From Thalassomonas haliotis (GTDB lineage: Bacteria > Pseudomonadota > Gammaproteobacteria > Enterobacterales > Alteromonadaceae), in the NCBI RefSeq assembly GCF_028657945.1, contig NZ_CP059693.1, positions 2,542,001-2,606,000 of the forward strand: 64,000 nt of DNA, read 5' to 3'. The notes beneath the pieces are model-generated. The model was not told where the DNA came from. It saw only the letters and a program-made list of their open reading frames with translations, and did no database searches. Of the stretch, positions 44,542-53,236 are shown piece after piece (position 1 is the stretch's first letter; the number at the start of each line of letters is the position of its first letter). The position numbers were made by a program, and so were the translations under genes.

Positions 44542-45392
44542 TGACAAGTGCCGCAGAAAAAAGGCAGCAAAAAAAAGATTTCGTTTATGCCGATAAAGCA
44601 CAAACCGATATTTTATTAGAGCAGCCCAGCGACAATAATCCCTATGTTGCCCAAGCGACATACATACACGGTTATGATGTGTTGGAGTTGATGGCGAAAA
44701 AGTCTTTTGTTGACACTTTGTTGTTGCTCTTTACCGGGGAGTTGCCTTCAGCGGATAAGGTCAAATTATTAGAGCAGCTGATGGTTGGTTTGATCAATCC
44801 AGGACCACGGCACCCCGCGGTAAAAGCGGCTATGGTCGCCGGTGTCAGTAAAGCCAATGTTGAGCACTTGTTACCTGTTGGTTTATCGGTATTAGGCGGA
44901 AAGTCTAATGGCGGCAAAGAAGTCGAACAGGCAATGGTTTTTCTGCAAGAAAACAAAGATAAACCTGCTAAAGAAGTGGTAAGGGAATTACTTAAAACAA
45001 GCAAGCAAGAAGCTGTTCAGGGTGAGTTTCATCTACTCCCGGGGTTTGGTAATAGTTATGGGACTATTGATGAATTTGCAACTAGCTTGGCGACTCAGGT
45101 TTTTAATGGCGCACAAGGCGGTTTTATTGCTTTTGCACAGGCGATGAATGAGACTTTAAAAGTCCATGATATGGGCTGGCTTAAAACCGGCATTGCCGCT
45201 ACTGTATTTTGTCAGCTGGGTATTTCCCCCCGTCAGGGTTGTGGTTTGTTCCAGTTGTTATGCGCACCGGGTATTTTGGCCCATGGTGTTGAGCAAACCC
45301 ATAAACCGATCACAGCAATTCCTATGCTCAGTGATGAACAGCATATCTATGCCCCTGAGCTTGACACAAATAAAGTGAAAGTTGATGAGTAA
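44541..45392 (+). CDS. Citrate synthase/citryl-CoA lyase-fold protein, subunit 1
   Basis: A 283-residue protein of the citrate synthase superfamily, near the short citryl-CoA lyase-like branch. Recognisable blocks are YIHGYDVLELM, LLFTGELPS, LLPGFGNSYGTIDEFA and FQLLCAPGILAHGVEQ. The catalytic His of the HGGA block is absent (GGKSNGG, 119-125), and the His of GFGH is Asn171. The standard mechanism therefore should not work. It overlaps the TonB receptor by one base and the second homologue by 8 nt, indicating a co-translated pair. Function unknown. Confidence 0.82.
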   Translation: MTSAAEKRQQKKDFVYADKAQTDILLEQPSDNNPYVAQATYIHGYDVLELMAKKSFVDTLLLLFTGELPSADKVKLLEQLMVGLINPGPRHPAVKAAMVAGVSKANVEHLLPVGLSVLGGKSNGGKEVEQAMVFLQENKDKPAKEVVRELLKTSKQEAVQGEFHLLPGFGNSYGTIDEFATSLATQVFNGAQGGFIAFAQAMNETLKVHDMGWLKTGIAATVFCQLGISPRQGCGLFQLLCAPGILAHGVEQTHKPITAIPMLSDEQHIYAPELDTNKVKVDE

Positions 45393-46197
45393 TACCGAGT
45401 ATTGGGATAAACGTAATAATCAAATTTTTAGCCGGGTAGGGCACTGGCAGGGCGGGGGAGATGTTAATTGCCAGGGTCATTCACTGATGAATGAGCTGAT
45501 GGGTAAGATCTCTTTAATGCAGCTTAATATTTTAAATGCTACCGGCAAGTTGATGGCGCGTAATGTTGCCGATTGGATTGAAGTTAATTTTATGGGAGTG
45601 AGTTATCCCGATAGCCGGATCTGGTGTAATCAGATCAGTGCCTACGCCGGTGATACCAATGCTTCCGTGGTGGCTGCGGCCAGTGCCGCTATTTTATCGG
45701 CAGATTCCAGAGCTTATGGCGGTGGACAGACATCCTATTCCTGTATGAGCTTTCTGCAACAGGCTTATCAGGAGTATCAACAGGGGGATGGTTTTGAAAA
45801 AATTGTTGCCCGGGCCAAAATGAAAAATGGCAAACCTATTATTGTTGGTTTTGCCCGTCCCATAGACAAGGATGACGAAAGGTTAAAACCTTATGAGGAC
45901 TTCCAGGCAAAGCTCAATATTCCTCAAGGAAACTATCTTGTGTTTGCGAAAAAATTAAGTGAATACCTTGATGAACGTTTCTCACTGACCATTAACAGTG
46001 GCGGTTATGCATCGGCATTTTTACTTGATCAGGGGTTTACGCCTAATGAAGGCTATAAGTTGAAAACTTTTGCGGTAATAGGCGGTGCTGTGGCCTGCTA
46101 CCGGGATATGGAAGACCAGTCTCCCAATTCTTTCTTACCGCTAAAATGCAGCGATATCCGTTATACAGGTATTGCTCCCCGGCCGGTAGAAGATTAA
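45385..46197 (+). CDS. Citrate synthase-fold protein, subunit 2
   Basis: A 270-residue divergent homologue. SYPDSRIWCNQISAYAGDT and SVVAAASAAILSADSRAYGGG align with the citrate synthase region that precedes HGGA; the catalytic His is Tyr111. The GFGH block reads VGFARPIDKDDER, with Arg158 replacing the second His. With its partner it may form a heteromer, or both may have taken a new role. A TTG one codon upstream is an alternative start. The gene ends in a 4-nt convergent overlap with the histidine kinase on the other strand. Confidence 0.75.
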   Translation: MSNTEYWDKRNNQIFSRVGHWQGGGDVNCQGHSLMNELMGKISLMQLNILNATGKLMARNVADWIEVNFMGVSYPDSRIWCNQISAYAGDTNASVVAAASAAILSADSRAYGGGQTSYSCMSFLQQAYQEYQQGDGFEKIVARAKMKNGKPIIVGFARPIDKDDERLKPYEDFQAKLNIPQGNYLVFAKKLSEYLDERFSLTINSGGYASAFLLDQGFTPNEGYKLKTFAVIGGAVACYRDMEDQSPNSFLPLKCSDIRYTGIAPRPVED

Positions 46198-47765
46198 TCG
46201 TGAGATAACAGGCGCTGTAGCGGCAGCGCCACGGTAAATCTGGCTCCTTGTTCAAGCTCGCTGACCACAGTGATCCGTCCCTGCATCATTTCGATAAAGC
46301 GTTTGGAAATTGCCAGGCCTAAACCTGTCCCGCTGAATTTTCGTGACTGACTGGCATCTACCTGGCGGAATTCGTCAAAAATATATTTTTGCTGCTCTTT
46401 GGTTAAGCCTATGCCGGTATCAACAATATCGAAATAGACTTGTTGGTTGTCATTGTAAATGGTCAGGGTCACCTGGCCGTTTTCGGTAAATTTACAGGCA
46501 TTGCTGAGCAAGTTCAGCAGTGTTTGTTCGAGCTTTTCTTTATCAAGGTATAACAGCTTGATATTGCTGAGTTGCTTGATGGTAAATTCATTATTATTCT
46601 TTTGTGCCAGCGGCACTATGGTATCGGTGAGGTTGGCTTTTAATTCATCCACAGTGACTTCGATATTGTTGACTTCTACCCGGCCGGCTTCAATTTTTGC
46701 CAGATCAAGCAGGCTGTTGATCATCAGCAATAAGCGTTGTGAATTTTTGGCTATCTTGTCCATATCGTCAATTAAGTCAAAGTTGCCTTCAAGTTCCAAC
46801 TCTTCCGTGACCAGTTCGCCATAGCCGATAATCGATTGAATGGGAGTGCGCAGCTCATGGCTCATATTGGCCATAAATTCGGATTTGTGGCGGCTGGCGG
46901 TTAAGGCGGAGTCACGTGCCTGTACCAGCTCGCGGGTGCGTACTTCCACTTCCTTTTCCAGCTGGTCCCTGTGCTCTTTTAGATCATCTTCCTGGCTGTC
47001 GAGCACCTTCATCATGCTGTTATATGAGCTGGCCATATTGCGGATTTCCTTGGCGCCGTGCACTTGTGCCAGCAGATGCTCACCGGTTTTTTTCGCTTGC
47101 TGCATGGTTTGCGCCAGTTGACCCAGGGGTTTGAATAATCTTTGCAAACCGGTATGCAGGATCAGGCCGAGCAAGACTACAGAAATGCTGCCGACAATAG
47201 TGATCAGCATCGCGACCCGGTTTTGTGCCTGGCTCAGGTTTTCTTTGCTGTAGATGACCTCGGCATAACCTATTATCTGCTCTTCAAGGGAGATGGCTTC
47301 GAGCTCGAATTCATTTTCTTCATCGGATCCCAGCTCGGCGATCACTTCTACCGGGGTGCGGATCAGCCAGTAATCGTTGGTTTCGACAATAACAGAGGTT
47401 TGATCAACGGTATCTAAGGTCACATTGAAATGATCCGGGTAACTGCCCATGGTTAAAAACACACTTTGATCTTCCAGTAATAAACTCGACGCCAGTACCG
47501 ATTGAAAGCCCTGAACCTGCTTCATGGCATCATGGGCATTTTGGTTTGAACCGGAAAGAATCGAAAACACCGCTTGTTTTGCCAGTCCTTCGGTGATCTG
47601 GAAAGCGTTATTTAACATCAGATCCCTGGATTGCTGGTTAACACCGATTGCCGTAACGATACCCATAGCTATGGTCATTAGGGCAATACTGAGCACCAAA
47701 AAGCTGATAACCAGGCTCTTAATACTTTTGTTGGCAATAGACTTTGTTTGACTCATTTGGCTCAT
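46194..47765 (-). CDS. Membrane sensor histidine kinase
   Basis: A 523-residue kinase with an N-terminal transmembrane helix (about 16-42), a periplasmic sensor of about 130 residues, a second helix (about 185-207), HAMP, a coiled coil, and a kinase core: H box FMANMSHELRTPIQ, N box LLNLLSNACKF, G1 DIVDTGIGL and G2 FSGTGLGLAISKRF. No receiver domain or response regulator gene is adjacent. It is 47 nt downstream of the periplasmic binding protein gene, so the two probably form a sensing pair: the binding protein presents a ligand to the kinase (inference). Confidence 0.92.
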   Translation of the reverse strand: MSQMSQTKSIANKSIKSLVISFLVLSIALMTIAMGIVTAIGVNQQSRDLMLNNAFQITEGLAKQAVFSILSGSNQNAHDAMKQVQGFQSVLASSLLLEDQSVFLTMGSYPDHFNVTLDTVDQTSVIVETNDYWLIRTPVEVIAELGSDEENEFELEAISLEEQIIGYAEVIYSKENLSQAQNRVAMLITIVGSISVVLLGLILHTGLQRLFKPLGQLAQTMQQAKKTGEHLLAQVHGAKEIRNMASSYNSMMKVLDSQEDDLKEHRDQLEKEVEVRTRELVQARDSALTASRHKSEFMANMSHELRTPIQSIIGYGELVTEELELEGNFDLIDDMDKIAKNSQRLLLMINSLLDLAKIEAGRVEVNNIEVTVDELKANLTDTIVPLAQKNNNEFTIKQLSNIKLLYLDKEKLEQTLLNLLSNACKFTENGQVTLTIYNDNQQVYFDIVDTGIGLTKEQQKYIFDEFRQVDASQSRKFSGTGLGLAISKRFIEMMQGRITVVSELEQGARFTVALPLQRLLSHD

Positions 47766-47812
47766 GTTACATCTACAACTTTATCTACATCTTTATATCG
47801 GTAAAAACATCA

Positions 47813-48715
47813 TTATTTGGGGAAAGTTAACGCGAATCCGGAACGTTTTCCTGAGCCATATTCATAACCCAAATGCGCCGCGGTTCTTAAGTTTACAGCC
47901 AGCTTAACCGTTTTAAGGGGCTTGACTATCGACGGCAGCGGTTGTGCGCTGATTTTCTCTACCAGACGCACTAACTGGCGCCCGAGTAATTCATTGTTGG
48001 GAATGGCGGAAAATAACGCACCACGTTTGGCGTGGTTGGGTTTGCTGGAGAAAACAACCATTTTATTGCTCCAGGCTTTTTCCAGGATCACAGGTACGAT
48101 AATTTTATCGTTGGCGGTAATGGGATCCAGCGGTAGCCAGATGGCGGTTTGACTTAAATCTTCGCGGGCAAAAATTCTGTCGTAGGCTTTTACCGCTTCC
48201 CGGATATTTTCAACCTTGATGCCGTTTAAACTCAGCCCTTTGGCTTTCGCCTTTTCCTTGGCATCATCTATAACCCAGGCGGAAGCCGGGGTATATAAAA
48301 CGGTGACTTTGGTGATTTTTGGGGCAAGCTCATGTAAATAATCAAACAACTCATCGGGATCTGCGGTTAAACTCACCCCTGAGATGCCATTGGGTCTGAT
48401 CGGCAGGGCCCCGACAACAACAGGTTTGTCCTTATAAATTTTTCTGGCAACCTGTAAGCCGCGTTTGCCTAAAGCGATGACTTTATCCGTAGTGATTTTT
48501 TTTGCCGCATCATCGGGGTCGAATTGATTCGACAGCTTAATTTCCAGGATTTCTTCGTCAGCCTCTTCGGCTATGCCCCGGGTGATTTGTTGGAATATTT
48601 TGTCGTAAGGCGCTTTGACTTCGGGGTAAACCACAGTGAGAGACTCTGCCTGGCTGGAAAAGCAACAGACGAGCAAAAGCAAGGTTAAAAATTTAGCGCG
48701 ATGAATCCACTTCAC
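47813..48715 (-). CDS. Periplasmic substrate-binding protein (COG2984-like)
   Basis: A 300-residue protein with a signal peptide (1-23, ending SSQA) and the two-lobe fold of the ABC-type binding protein family PF04392: VIALGKRGLQVARKIYKDKP, VTVLYTPASAWVIDDAK and MVVFSSKPNHAKRGALFSA. No permease or ATPase gene is adjacent. Similar orphan binding proteins act as sensory partners of histidine kinases, and a kinase gene follows directly. The ligand is unknown. Confidence 0.88.
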   Translation of the reverse strand: MKWIHRAKFLTLLLLVCCFSSQAESLTVVYPEVKAPYDKIFQQITRGIAEEADEEILEIKLSNQFDPDDAAKKITTDKVIALGKRGLQVARKIYKDKPVVVGALPIRPNGISGVSLTADPDELFDYLHELAPKITKVTVLYTPASAWVIDDAKEKAKAKGLSLNGIKVENIREAVKAYDRIFAREDLSQTAIWLPLDPITANDKIIVPVILEKAWSNKMVVFSSKPNHAKRGALFSAIPNNELLGRQLVRLVEKISAQPLPSIVKPLKTVKLAVNLRTAAHLGYEYGSGKRSGFALTFPK

Positions 48716-49136
48716 TTAGTGTTCCATTATAAGTTACAGCCTACTCACTACTTGAGTTTCATTGTCACAATAGCGCACAGTTCCTGTGGAAATTAATACT
48801 TGCTATCATGTTACCGGATTAAGGTTACTATCAGGTGAAAAGCTCAGTCCTGCTTATTAATGATAATAAATTTAACCTCTTAAGCGGGTATTATCGTCTG
48901 TATTGGTTTGGCTTGCAATAAGCGGATTAAAAAATTACCGCTAAAAGCGTAACGGAATAAGTGCGGCTAATGATGGCATTGTGATTTAGCTGGTCTATGC
49001 TTTTCTATCAAGCTTGTTCAAGCAATATATCCGGTGAAATTTCTTTTGTTTGTTATGAAAAAGCGTTGGAAAAACATCTTAGAAATAACCAATTAAATAA
49101 ACGCCTGTCTTGTTTTTTGTTTATTAAAGGAGCAGA
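48716..49136. other. Non-coding gap before the type VI cluster
   Basis: This 421-nt AT-rich gap separates the minus-strand binding-protein gene from the plus-strand type VI genes and must contain promoters for both. I looked for a sigma-54 site (GG-N10-GC) and found none; no strong sigma-70 pair stands out. Confidence 0.45.
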
Positions 49137-49205
49137 ATGTTGGTGGTATTTCAGCCGTTATTGACCAATGTTAATTTCGCTCAAAATGCTCAGTTGTTGT
49201 TTTAA
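49137..49205 (+). CDS. Possible 22-codon leader ORF upstream of ppkA
   Basis: The ATG at 49137 has AAAGGAGC 5-6 nt upstream, the strongest ribosome site in the region. The ORF encodes MLVVFQPLLTNVNFAQNAQL plus two residues and stops at TAA 49203-49205, 50 nt before the ppkA start. It could be a regulatory upstream ORF or an unannotated small protein. Nothing else supports it. Confidence 0.35.
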   Translation: MLVVFQPLLTNVNFAQNAQLLF

Positions 49206-49255
49206 AAAAGAGCAAACAGTGAGCAAAGCCGAGCCACACAAGGAAGTGATGAAAC

Positions 49256-51241
49256 ATGGAAAAGAATAACCCGAGTGCCCCTGTTGGCGATGATAAAACA
49301 CTGGTTGCCGGGCTTACCTCGAATAAAACGCAGGCGCACATTAATCTGGTGGGCAAGTGTTTTAACAACCGCTACCTGATCGAGTCGCAAATCGGCAATG
49401 GCGGCATGAGCGATATTTATCGCGCCAAAGATTTGCACCTTGAAGCCGAAGGCATAGATGAACCTTATGTTGCGATTAAAGTGTTGCAACAGGAGTTTAG
49501 CCAGCGCAGTGAAGCCAAGCAGCTGCTGATCAAAGAAGCGAGAAAAACCCAGCAACTTTCCCATCCCAATATCATCCGGGTATATGATGTCGATGCCGAC
49601 GGCGACTATCACTTTATGGTAATGGAATGGTTGGACGGCGAGCCGCTGGATCAGGTCATTAAACGTTCTAAACCTTTAGGATTGCCTTTTAAAGGCGTAC
49701 TGAAATTATTGCAGCAGATCGCGGCGGCGCTAATTCATGCCCATAAAGTCGGCATAGTGCATACCGATTTAAAACCGTCCAATATTATCCTGACCCGGGG
49801 GGGAGACATTAAAGTGTTCGACTTTGGTGTTGCCCGGGCAATGCAGTTAAATGTTGATCAATATGCCATGCCGGATAAGCAGCATACCACGCCTCATAGC
49901 GGTTATACCCCGGCTTATGCCAGCCTGGAACAACTGGAAGGCAAACCCCCGTGTGTCGCCGATGATATCTATGCCTTTTCCTGTATCATTTATGAGCTGT
50001 TAACGGGCAAACATCCCTATCAAAGGGTTGCCGCCAATAAGGTGGATCTTAAAAAAATCCCCTTGGTTAAACCCAAGCACATTAATTTTTATTACTGGCT
50101 GACCCTGAAAAAAGGACTGGCCTTGAATAAAGCCGAGCGCTCAGCTGATGTCAGCGAGATGCTTAAGGTTTTTTCCCGTTGTCTGTGGCCGAAAATTTTA
50201 GCCGCGGCTGCCGGCATTGTGCTTTTTGTCGGTGTGGTCCAGGTCTATCAAACACAAGAGCAAACCATAAAAAACCTTAGCCGGGGGCTGGCGGAAAATA
50301 CCAGTAAGCAGGCACAGCTGTCGACATTCGAGCAATTGACCACGCTGGAGTTATTGTCGCGCCTGGACAATATTCCCCGCGAACATGCCCTTATCAAGCA
50401 AGGGTTATTAAGGTCACATCAGCAAAAAATTATCGATATTGTCGAACAGAAGATAGAGCAAGTCCCCAAAGATGCCCATGGCGTCTATAAAAATTACGAT
50501 GATATTGAAGTTATTCTTGCCGATGCTTTGTTGATCTTCCCCGACTCGATGCGCTTAATCCAAATGCTGGACGGGCAAAGAACCAGCCGTTTATCCATAG
50601 TAGATGCTCTGGCGGAAAGGTTAAATTTATTACTGGTGCAGGGGCGTTATCAGGAAAGCGGCGATAATCATATTCCCCGCCTGGTGGAAGATCTGAATTT
50701 CCTCGATACCGGCTTTGAATTCCAGCCGGAAGAGCAGGCCTTTACTTTATATCAGGAAAACTTTGATCGGGCGCTACTGCATCATGATGTTAATGAGATC
50801 ACGGTATTGATCGGCGTTGGCGAGCTGGTTTTTATCCATGTGCCCGAGGCCGAACCTTTGCTGGCACTTGGTAAAAGCATGAAGGCTTCGGTAGCCAAGT
50901 TAGCCGCGTATAATGAAAAAATCGTTAAGGGCCAGCTCGCGGACTATCCCTATCAGGCGGCCGAGGTTTTTTATCAAAAGACCTTTGAGCAGTTTAGTGC
51001 TGAGTTACAAGGGATAGAAGATCATACCCAGTTGACGCAAATAGATGAAAACGTTGCTGAGCTGGCCAAGCTTTTGCCGGGAAATTTTCAACCCTTAGTC
51101 ACCATTGAGAAGCGCATCGCCGGTTTATATCTGCGCCATGCGAATTTATTAATGGATAAAAAACATTATAAGGCCGCGCAAAAACTGGTGAAAAGAGGCA
51201 ATGAACTTTACGACCAGATCAATCAGATTTCGGTGTTATAA
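49256..51241 (+). CDS. ppkA: Type VI-associated Ser/Thr protein kinase PpkA
   Basis: A 661-residue kinase. The cytoplasmic kinase domain (about 38-310) has the Gly loop IGNGGMSDIYRA, K75 in VAIKVLQ, the catalytic loop HTDLKPSNII and DFGVAR. The usual HRD is HTD here, but the Asp is kept. A transmembrane helix (ILAAAAGIVLFVGVVQVY, about 320-338) is followed by a periplasmic helical region. In type VI systems PpkA phosphorylates the FHA protein to start assembly. It is the first gene of the cluster. AGGAAG lies about 9 nt upstream of the ATG. Confidence 0.9.
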   Translation: MEKNNPSAPVGDDKTLVAGLTSNKTQAHINLVGKCFNNRYLIESQIGNGGMSDIYRAKDLHLEAEGIDEPYVAIKVLQQEFSQRSEAKQLLIKEARKTQQLSHPNIIRVYDVDADGDYHFMVMEWLDGEPLDQVIKRSKPLGLPFKGVLKLLQQIAAALIHAHKVGIVHTDLKPSNIILTRGGDIKVFDFGVARAMQLNVDQYAMPDKQHTTPHSGYTPAYASLEQLEGKPPCVADDIYAFSCIIYELLTGKHPYQRVAANKVDLKKIPLVKPKHINFYYWLTLKKGLALNKAERSADVSEMLKVFSRCLWPKILAAAAGIVLFVGVVQVYQTQEQTIKNLSRGLAENTSKQAQLSTFEQLTTLELLSRLDNIPREHALIKQGLLRSHQQKIIDIVEQKIEQVPKDAHGVYKNYDDIEVILADALLIFPDSMRLIQMLDGQRTSRLSIVDALAERLNLLLVQGRYQESGDNHIPRLVEDLNFLDTGFEFQPEEQAFTLYQENFDRALLHHDVNEITVLIGVGELVFIHVPEAEPLLALGKSMKASVAKLAAYNEKIVKGQLADYPYQAAEVFYQKTFEQFSAELQGIEDHTQLTQIDENVAELAKLLPGNFQPLVTIEKRIAGLYLRHANLLMDKKHYKAAQKLVKRGNELYDQINQISVL

Positions 51242-51349
51242 CCCGGGTGTTTTTACTAAAGCTTAGTTGCCGTATGCTCAGTTGCCCTATGCTCAGTTGC
51301 GCATTATCACCCTAAGCCGATTAGACAAGTTAAGGATAATGGAAGCTAA

Positions 51350-52690
51350 ATGGAATTAGAATTTGAAATTGTCAGCTATCACCGCCTCTCTCCCGAGCAA
51401 GTTTCAAAAAAACGTGTTTGTGATGGCATGACCTTTGGGCGCTCTGAAAAAAGTGACTGGCATTTGCCGGATCCTGAAAAAGTCGTATCCGGCACCCATG
51501 CCCGGATTGAAAGGCAGGGGCAGGAGTATATGATTTATGATCTTTCCACCAACGGCCTTTACATTAACCGCGCTGTCGAAGCCCTGGGTAAAGATAAAAG
51601 CTATCAGCTTTGTGACGGGGATCTACTGGCCTTTGGTGATTATGAGATCAGTGTCAGTTTGTTGAACCCGCTCCCTGAAGCTTCGCGTGAAAAGGGGGCA
51701 GCATCAGGGACAACTGCGCCGGCACAGTCACAGGCCGCAACCCCGCTATCCTCGGTTGCTCCTCCTGTGGGCAGTGGTATTGCCGTCGGCAGTGTTTTGG
51801 CGGATACTTTGGCCGCTGGTGAGCCTCAGGTGGCGCAAAGCCAGGTTTCTTTGCCTGAGGTACAGACAGATCTCAATGATCATTTTTCTTTGCCCCAGGC
51901 TGCTATTCCCAAAGAGTGGGAGCTTGAACTGCTTGGTAAAACAGCACCGGCAGAGCCGAAAGCGTCAGCTGACGGCGGACATTTTTCTCAAGCCGGACAG
52001 CCTGCTGAGGCGGTGGACACAATCATGGAAAATGACACCGGGCAAGTCACGGCCAGAACGGAAACGGCCAACGCCGTTAAAGGGAACAATAAAAAACATC
52101 TCGGCGCTACTTCGCCCCCAGGACTGCAAGCTTTTGTTAAAGGCTTGGGGATTTCACCGCAAGTGCTGCCAAAGGAGCTAAGTGATGAGCTGCTCTATCA
52201 AATGGGGCAGGCGATGCAGCTTTTGCTTTCGGGGTTAATGGACTCCTTGCGCAGCCGGGCTTCCCTTAAGCACGAATTTCGCGTCAACCAGACCACTTTC
52301 CAGCAACAGGAAAATAATCCGCTGAAATTTTCCGCTTCTATCGATGACGTCTTTGAAAATCTTTTTCTGCGCAGCAGTAAAAGTTTTCTCTCTTCCAAGC
52401 GGGCGATAAGCGATGCTTTTGATGATATTAGAAAACATGACATTGCCCTGACGGCGGGCACAGTCGGGGCGATAGAAGGGGTGTTAAGCCAGCTGGATCC
52501 TGAGGTGATTGCCAGCCGGGACTTCAGGCCCTCGCCGCTGGATAAAATAGTACCGGGACAAAAGCAGTTACGTTACTGGAAAATCTATCAAAGCCTGCAT
52601 CAGGATCTGGTACAGGAGCAGGCCGGGCGGGGGGGAGTTTTATCGGATGACTTTATCCGGGCGTACGATAAAAAAATTAAATCTTTATAA
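51350..52690 (+). CDS. tagH: Type VI FHA-domain protein TagH/Fha
   Basis: A 446-residue protein. The FHA domain (about 24-100) has FGRSEKSDWHLPD, SGTHARIE and STNGLYIN, the phosphothreonine-binding residues. A low-complexity Ala/Pro/Gln linker (about 110-230) leads to the C-terminal type VI FHA domain (FVKGLGISPQVLP, then QAMQLLLSGLMDSLRSRA). It is the expected substrate of PpkA and PppA, whose genes flank the core components. Located 108 nt after ppkA. Confidence 0.92.
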   Translation: MELEFEIVSYHRLSPEQVSKKRVCDGMTFGRSEKSDWHLPDPEKVVSGTHARIERQGQEYMIYDLSTNGLYINRAVEALGKDKSYQLCDGDLLAFGDYEISVSLLNPLPEASREKGAASGTTAPAQSQAATPLSSVAPPVGSGIAVGSVLADTLAAGEPQVAQSQVSLPEVQTDLNDHFSLPQAAIPKEWELELLGKTAPAEPKASADGGHFSQAGQPAEAVDTIMENDTGQVTARTETANAVKGNNKKHLGATSPPGLQAFVKGLGISPQVLPKELSDELLYQMGQAMQLLLSGLMDSLRSRASLKHEFRVNQTTFQQQENNPLKFSASIDDVFENLFLRSSKSFLSSKRAISDAFDDIRKHDIALTAGTVGAIEGVLSQLDPEVIASRDFRPSPLDKIVPGQKQLRYWKIYQSLHQDLVQEQAGRGGVLSDDFIRAYDKKIKSL

Positions 52691-52718
52691 TTTGCAAACA
52701 GTGAAATGGGTTGAAAAA

Positions 52719-53192
52719 ATGAACATGTTAAAAAAAACGTTATTGAGTCTATGGGTCGCCGGCAGTGTTTTCCTGGTTGCAGGATGCTCTACCATAAATG
52801 CCATCGTCCCCCCTTCTACCGATATTACCTTCCATACCGCAGGGGATGTTAATCCGGATCTGAGCGGCCGCCCTTCGCCTGTAGTGGTCAAGGTGTTTGA
52901 ATTATCGTCGAGAACCATTTTTGATACCCAGGATTTCTTTACCTTGTATGAATCGCCTGAGCATGTGCTTGGCCCCGACTTGATCAAAAAAGACGAATTG
53001 GAATTACAGCCGGACGGCAACATAGAGTACAAAATGGAGCTGAATAAAAATGCCCGTTACGTCGGGGTCGTGGTGGCGTATCGTGATATTGACAGCGCCA
53101 GGTGGCGCGCCGTGGTAGAAGTTGAACCTACCGGTTATGACAATGTGGTGATGAATATTGAAAAACTGGCGGTGTATGCCATCAAAAAATAA
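52719..53192 (+). CDS. tssJ: Type VI outer-membrane lipoprotein TssJ
   Basis: A 157-residue lipoprotein. The open frame begins inside tagH at 52647, but the ATG at 52719 gives a proper type II signal peptide, KKTLLSLWVAGSVFLVAGCS, with lipobox LVAGC. The mature domain has the TssJ transthyretin-like pattern (SPVVVKVFELSS, FFTLYE). TssJ anchors the TssL-TssM complex to the outer membrane; these genes follow. It starts 28 nt after the tagH stop. Confidence 0.93.
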   Translation: MNMLKKTLLSLWVAGSVFLVAGCSTINAIVPPSTDITFHTAGDVNPDLSGRPSPVVVKVFELSSRTIFDTQDFFTLYESPEHVLGPDLIKKDELELQPDGNIEYKMELNKNARYVGVVVAYRDIDSARWRAVVEVEPTGYDNVVMNIEKLAVYAIKK

Positions 53193-53236
53193 TTCGTTAA
53201 TCCGTTTGAAGCTAAGCGAAAATAGACAGGGAAATC

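Noticed and set aside
48860..49000. Sigma-54 promoter for the type VI cluster (TTGGTTTGGCTTGCAA)
   Set aside because: The GG and GC elements are 8 nt apart rather than 10, and no enhancer-binding regulator gene is adjacent.
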